Assembly (NCBI RefSeq): GCF_947623445.1
Contig: NC_135241.1
Span: 7,318,501 to 7,382,500 of the forward strand
Direction of reading: 5' to 3'
DNA: 64,000 nt
Origin: Clavelina lepadiformis
Lineage: Eukaryota > Chordata > Ascidiacea > Aplousobranchia > Clavelinidae
Positions 59,292 to 64,000 of the stretch are shown piece after piece. Both the position numbers and the translations under genes were made by a program. How positions within the stretch are numbered: the first letter of the stretch is position 1; every line of letters starts with the position of its first letter. Below the pieces are notes generated by a model. It had not been told where the DNA came from and ran no database searches. It worked only from the letters and a program-made list of their open reading frames with translations.

Positions 59292-60596
59292 ATGGAGACA
59301 CAGGCTACTTTTGAAAAGATGAAGACTTATGCAGATAGAGTAAACAAGCAATGGCGGTTTGAAGTACCCACAAATTACAACCGTGATAGGGAAGTTTCTA
59401 TAAAGCTAAAAGACCCTTTACGAAGAGCCGATATTTACACCCTGCTAGACAAAACCAAAATTCCTTTGCAGTTCATAGAAGGAATCGTACAAAGACCTGG
59501 CCGAAATGTCGAAATTGCCTGTATAACTAAAGAAACCGCCATCAAACTTGCAGAAAAATTGAGAGACGCCAAAGAGGTAATGAATGTTATCGCACAAGGT
59601 GATGCTCATACCAACTTAAGCGTTGGATGGGTGCCAATTCACTTTCCACAAGAAAGCATCGTGGAAGCATTAAAGAGAATCGGTTTGGTCATATCGGCAG
59701 TCCATGGCCGAGATAGGTTTAAGGGCATGAGAGACGGCAGAAGAATCTTCAAAGTTTTGAAGAAAGACCTGATGGAGGCAAAACCACCATCCTACATCCA
59801 TTTCGGCCATTACAAGTTCGTGTTGGAGTATGAAGGTCAGGAAAAAACATGCCATTATTGCGATGAAACCGGACATTTCGTTAAGGATTGTCCAAACAAG
59901 GTTAAAAACCAAGACGTCGTAAATGAGTCGTGGAAGGCAGTTGGCGAGACACGCCGCACTTTCGGTGGGGTAGCGTTTAGGCAAATGAAAAGAACATCTC
60001 CAGAAAGATACTCACCTTCAAAAGAAGATTTTCCAGAATTGCCAAACAACTCGGGTGCTCTGAACAACCGCCATTCAACACCCTTTGCCAAGACAAAATC
60101 ACCCAAAATGGGAACATCAAAAGGCCAACTCATAGATCATTTCGACGGATCGATCGTCGAATTCAGCGACGAAGAAGACTCCTTAGATGACATTCCCAAA
60201 GACACCCTTGGGACCGACAAATGCCCATCTAGTGGAGGACAAAAAAGACCCGACAAACGAGAACGAAGTGAGGACTCAACACTGTCGACCGCAATACCAC
60301 CCGGTCAGCGCCCGAAAGGAGAATCGACCGACAGCGAAATGTTAGAAGCTGATGAAACGGACGTTTTCAAGGTAAATGACTTATCAAATATTAAATGCAG
60401 CTGTGGCGAAATTGTGCCCACACCAAGAAACAAACAGTTGGTGTATTGCAACTGTTGTCCTATGGTTCACTTTAAATGCCGATGTTTGGAGGAAAACATA
60501 AAATCCTCAAATAGACTCAAACAAGGTATGTGCGACTCATGTGATTTTAGATATGTACCAGATGCTCACGAACTGAACGCCACTTCATGTATATAA
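59292..60596 (+). CDS. LINE ORF1 protein, copy 2 (intact zinc knuckle)
   Basis: 434 aa, two residues different from copy 1: C200 (F in copy 1) and S271-type change near residue 270 (P in copy 1). The knuckle C187-C190-H195-C200 therefore has the canonical CX2CX4HX4C form. The same Cys/His-rich C-terminus (369-417) is present. Two other base differences are synonymous. Confidence 0.94.
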   Translation: METQATFEKMKTYADRVNKQWRFEVPTNYNRDREVSIKLKDPLRRADIYTLLDKTKIPLQFIEGIVQRPGRNVEIACITKETAIKLAEKLRDAKEVMNVIAQGDAHTNLSVGWVPIHFPQESIVEALKRIGLVISAVHGRDRFKGMRDGRRIFKVLKKDLMEAKPPSYIHFGHYKFVLEYEGQEKTCHYCDETGHFVKDCPNKVKNQDVVNESWKAVGETRRTFGGVAFRQMKRTSPERYSPSKEDFPELPNNSGALNNRHSTPFAKTKSPKMGTSKGQLIDHFDGSIVEFSDEEDSLDDIPKDTLGTDKCPSSGGQKRPDKRERSEDSTLSTAIPPGQRPKGESTDSEMLEADETDVFKVNDLSNIKCSCGEIVPTPRNKQLVYCNCCPMVHFKCRCLEENIKSSNRLKQGMCDSCDFRYVPDAHELNATSCI

Positions 60597-61033
60597 TATT
60601 AAACCTATTTATGTATCTCCAACACATTGAAAATATCTATTGCAATACTATGATTTTGGTTTTAATTCTTAGTTACGTTTACACGAAGATTTCCTATGTT
60701 AGATTGATTTTTTTTTGTCAAAGCCGTTTTTCGTTTTTTACAAAAGCTTTGGACCCACGTGGCTATTCGACACAAACAGGTGCAAGCCTTATCGCTTATC
60801 GGTCCATGCCCACGCGTAAGCGCACAAAAACCCTTGTCGACAGTAAAACATGCATCAAACTCGAGATAAGTAACTATTTGAGCCTGCTGATAAGGTCGCT
60901 AGATTCTGTCAGAGCTTTAAGCAAGAAACACTTGAAGAATGAAATGCAGGTGTATTTCCCCCAACGCTCATTGATAACACCCAGTTTAACCAATCCTTGT
61001 AATGACAACCTTTTTAAAAATTATCAGTTTTAA
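60587..61033 (+). CDS. Possible small middle ORF, copy 2
   Basis: 148 codons identical to the copy 1 frame, again overlapping ORF1 at its start and ORF2 at its end. It could be a real accessory protein with a hydrophobic N-terminus or only spacer. Confidence 0.3.
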   Translation: MYIILNLFMYLQHIENIYCNTMILVLILSYVYTKISYVRLIFFCQSRFSFFTKALDPRGYSTQTGASLIAYRSMPTRKRTKTLVDSKTCIKLEISNYLSLLIRSLDSVRALSKKHLKNEMQVYFPQRSLITPSLTNPCNDNLFKNYQF

Positions 61034-64000
61034 TTGCCAAGGTTTAAACGACGCATCTAAAAGGAAAGCCTTGTTTGAAACGCTCAAGAAACTTGCAGCG
61101 CAAATAATCCTCTTACAAGAAACAAAATGCAATCCGAAGGACGTAAATAACTGGTCTAACGAATGGGATGTTGGCCCTTCCATATTTAACGCAGCCAATA
61201 GGAAAAAACACGCCAATGCTGGCACGGCGATATTGATAAACCACCCAGCAATCACGTTTGCACAAACTAGGAGAGACGCCGAAGGAAGAGTTATTGCCGC
61301 AAATATCAAAATAGCGAATAAAATAATACAGATCATCAACGTATATGCCCCAAACGTTCAAGTAGGACACTACGTGAAAAATAATGAATTTTTTCATAAG
61401 CTTTATGGTTATGTCAACCCCAATGTCCCTTTAATAATAGGGGGCGACTTCAACATTGTCGACGATCCAGAGCGAGATCGCTTCCCTCCCCACAAAAAGC
61501 GAAGTACTAGAACGAAAATAGAGCTCCAAAACTTCACCCAAGCTTTTGATCTCAACGATCCCTATGACCAAACCCAAAATGGTGATGTAGATTTTACATG
61601 GCAAAGCGGTTCATCAAAATCTAGAATCGATCGTTTTTATGTATCCCAACAAATAAAAGTTGACGGTCTGCAAACGATGGAAAATCCTCTCTCCGATCAC
61701 AAAATGTTACTAGCAAATTGCGTTTCTTTCGCCCTAGAAAAAAGAGGCCGCGGAGTCTGGAAAAATAATGTAAACGTCTTTCAAAACGTCAAATTTCGCA
61801 AAACGCTTGAAGAAAGATGGCCCCTCTGGCGTACCCTACACCCCTTACTCATTCCAGATTTATCCGCATGGTGGGTGGAAATTAAAAACAGGATTAAAGA
61901 CCTGATAATCGAAATCACGAGAGAAATCGCGCAAGAAACTAGGGAAGAAGAAACTCGCCTTGAAAACGATTATAAATTAGTTTGTGAACGATTATCCCAA
62001 GCAAAATGTAATTACGACGATTACCTAGCCGCCAAAAAATCACTGGCTGATTTCCAACGAAAAGCCGCTGATAAGAAATTGCGTAAAAGTTTGCAAAGAA
62101 ACTTGGATACTCCGACCAAACAATTTTTTCAAAGATTCATGCAAGATAGGAAGTCAACCCGAATTACCGAAGTAACCGACTCGGAAGGTGTAAAGCACAT
62201 CTCGTCCCCATCGATATTGAAAGAAACCCGTAAATTTTATAACAAACTTTACTCGAAAGAAGTAACATCTGAAAAGAAACAACGTTTTTTCTTGAAACAT
62301 TTAAAGGCCCATTTATCGCCCTATGAAAGAGAGACGTTAGACGCTGAAATTAGCGACCAAGAAATATTCACCGCACTAACACAAATGAAAAAAGGCAAAA
62401 CACCTGGCCCAGATGGTCTCAGCATTGAGTTTTACGTCCAATGTTGGGACATCATAGGTGGTGGCTTGCTTGAAATAATCAAAACGTGGTTTAGGGACGC
62501 AAGTACGACTAATTCAAACAAAGAAGGGGTTATAACTTTAATCCATAAGAAAGGGCCTACGAATGACCTCAGCAATTACCGCCCAATATCGCTATTGAAT
62601 TGCGATCTGAAACTTTACACGAAAATTTTAACTAACCGTTTAAAAGGCAAACTAAACAATATTACGCACCAGAACCAATTTGCAAAACCCCAAAAATCGA
62701 TCCACGACGCCATCATCAAGATTCGCGATCTGTATGAAAAAAGTAGAAATGAAGGCCAAAACCATTTGTTCATATCGATTGACTTCTTAAAAGCCTTCGA
62801 TTCAATCAACCACGCATGGCTTTTCAAGGTGCTTGAACGAATGCATTTTCCTTCTCGCTTCCTACTTGCCGTTAAAAACTTGTATTCTGACGCGAAATCC
62901 AGGATAATCAACAACGGTTTTTTATCTGAACCTTTTCATTTAAAAAAAGGAGTCAGACAAGGAGACCCGCTAAGTTTATACCTTTTCATATTGGCAGTAG
63001 AACCGCTAATATGCGCAATTAATAGCTCGGTCGAAATAGACGGTTTGGGCCCCACCCCAAAGTATTGTACAAAATGCGTCGCGTATGCAGACGACACCAC
63101 CTTCACCCTCAAAGATGCGTACTCCGCCGAAAAGACTTTTAACCTACTGGATGATTTCAGCGAAGCCTCTGGCCTAAAAATCAATATCTCGAAATCCAAA
63201 GGCCTTACCCCAGAAATCAAACCAAATACCACGACGCAACTGCCGCCAATACAGTGGACAAACTCTCATCTCCAATTATTAGGAACAGCAATAGGAACTT
63301 ACGACCCTACGATAAGTTGGTCACGACCGTTAGAAAACCTCAAAAAAGAAGCGACCCGCCTTAAAAAAGTACATTCCACCTTTGATGCCAAGTGCATATT
63401 GGTTCGAAGTAAATTACTCCCTTTAATTTCATACAACGCCTTCAGCCAGCCCATAACGACCAAGACAGCCGAGACCATAAACAGGACAATTGAAAGGTAC
63501 ATTTTGACGAGTAATAATACGTTCGCAGACATCGAAGTTCTTCAAAGACCCAGATATTACGGCGGTTATGACATAATTAATATTCCCGTGTATGCGGATT
63601 TGTTTTATTTAAAACCTTTGACCCCATTTTGCAGAGACAAAATAGAAAACAAGGTTCTGTCGTTGGAAAACCGCACGATAGAACACCAAATCGGTCACCA
63701 ACTGTCCAACCTGCTCGGCATCCAGATTGACAATCGTATACCGCATGCCACCTCCCCATCGATTTATTATGAGCATATGCTCGAAATAATCAGAAAGCAC
63801 CGAATCTCACTGAAAGAGATTGTAAGCGGAAAGGTTAAAAAAATATACCAGCGTATCATACGCGAAAGTGCCCCGCAGTTGTATTTGACTCCACCAGAGC
63901 GGTCGACATGGCCCAGAGTACACAACGCAATTCTCTCCAACGCCCAAAAAACTTTCAACTACAGAGTAATATGGAATGATTTACCTACTCGAGGTGATAT
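61002..64000 (+). CDS. LINE ORF2 protein, copy 2 (partial, runs off window)
   Basis: The first 999 codons are present and open. All endonuclease and RT catalytic motifs seen in copy 1 are kept (QET, GGDFN, SDH, FxKAFD, RQGDPLS, YADD). Ten residues differ from copy 1: G74, K103, Q192, S204, K346, S505, N714, H756, Y852 and G906 here. The C-terminal CCHC lies beyond the window. Confidence 0.95.
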   Translation, partial: MTTFLKIISFNCQGLNDASKRKALFETLKKLAAQIILLQETKCNPKDVNNWSNEWDVGPSIFNAANRKKHANAGTAILINHPAITFAQTRRDAEGRVIAANIKIANKIIQIINVYAPNVQVGHYVKNNEFFHKLYGYVNPNVPLIIGGDFNIVDDPERDRFPPHKKRSTRTKIELQNFTQAFDLNDPYDQTQNGDVDFTWQSGSSKSRIDRFYVSQQIKVDGLQTMENPLSDHKMLLANCVSFALEKRGRGVWKNNVNVFQNVKFRKTLEERWPLWRTLHPLLIPDLSAWWVEIKNRIKDLIIEITREIAQETREEETRLENDYKLVCERLSQAKCNYDDYLAAKKSLADFQRKAADKKLRKSLQRNLDTPTKQFFQRFMQDRKSTRITEVTDSEGVKHISSPSILKETRKFYNKLYSKEVTSEKKQRFFLKHLKAHLSPYERETLDAEISDQEIFTALTQMKKGKTPGPDGLSIEFYVQCWDIIGGGLLEIIKTWFRDASTTNSNKEGVITLIHKKGPTNDLSNYRPISLLNCDLKLYTKILTNRLKGKLNNITHQNQFAKPQKSIHDAIIKIRDLYEKSRNEGQNHLFISIDFLKAFDSINHAWLFKVLERMHFPSRFLLAVKNLYSDAKSRIINNGFLSEPFHLKKGVRQGDPLSLYLFILAVEPLICAINSSVEIDGLGPTPKYCTKCVAYADDTTFTLKDAYSAEKTFNLLDDFSEASGLKINISKSKGLTPEIKPNTTTQLPPIQWTNSHLQLLGTAIGTYDPTISWSRPLENLKKEATRLKKVHSTFDAKCILVRSKLLPLISYNAFSQPITTKTAETINRTIERYILTSNNTFADIEVLQRPRYYGGYDIINIPVYADLFYLKPLTPFCRDKIENKVLSLENRTIEHQIGHQLSNLLGIQIDNRIPHATSPSIYYEHMLEIIRKHRISLKEIVSGKVKKIYQRIIRESAPQLYLTPPERSTWPRVHNAILSNAQKTFNYRVIWNDLPTRGD

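Larger units (their letters stand above)
59160..64000 (+). mobile_element. LINE copy 2 in U5 snRNA (3' part outside window)
   Basis: 4841 bp collinear with copy 1 (offset 17984) without a single indel. By eye there are about 28 substitutions (0.6%): 16 synonymous and 12 amino-acid changing. The insertion joins U5 at the identical base and in the same orientation as copy 1. Both reading frames are open as far as seen, and the ORF1 zinc knuckle is complete, so this copy is the better candidate for an active one. Confidence 0.97.

Overview
The window is a tandem small-nuclear-RNA gene array from an animal genome, broken twice by the same site-specific LINE. Nearly all of it outside the LINEs is one repeat unit of 657 bp (or a 642 bp derivative). 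Each unit carries a complete-looking U4 snRNA gene followed, on the same strand, by a complete-looking U5 snRNA gene. U4 (first full copy 40-182) has the animal-type 5' end AGCTTTGCGCAG, the 15.5K k-turn stem-loop, the CCCAATACCCCGCC block, an Sm-site position and a 3' terminal hairpin. U5 (first full copy 389-508) has the invariant loop I GCCTTTTAC closed by an AAATCTTT/AAAGATTT stem, an Sm-like site and a 3' hairpin. I count 82 U4 genes and 82 U5 loci (79 full length, 1 with an internal deletion, 2 split by LINEs). U4 and U5 are partners in the U4/U6.U5 tri-snRNP of the spliceosome; no U6 gene is seen.

Layout: 1-41175, 63 units of the 657 bp type. 41176-46779, LINE copy 1 (5604 bp, both ends present), inserted in a U5 gene. 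46780-55080, the array resumes with 657 bp units. 55081-59159, a diverged block of 642 bp units. 59160-64000, LINE copy 2, inserted at exactly the same nucleotide of another U5 gene and cut off by the window end. The array also runs off the left edge.

The LINE has ORF1 (434 aa: RNA-binding-like region, CCHC knuckle, Cys/His-rich C-terminus), a possible small middle ORF, and ORF2 (1147 aa: APE-type endonuclease, reverse transcriptase, C-terminal CCHC). It looks like the L1/Tx1 group. Copy 1 is flanked by an 18 bp target-site duplication that covers U5 loop I, it has no long poly(A) tail, and it points the same way as U5. A LINE that uses the U5 snRNA gene as its specific site is the main discovery here; I do not know of one in the literature, though I could not search.

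How the parts fit: U4 and U5 each have a matching 13 bp box exactly 55 bp upstream of the RNA start, most likely the shared PSE of a Pol II snRNA promoter. The array offers the LINE dozens of identical safe sites, and the U5 promoter lies just upstream of the inserted element, so it could drive its transcription. The host is an animal (U4 sequence type, LINE type), probably an invertebrate given the AT-rich composition, but I cannot name the species.
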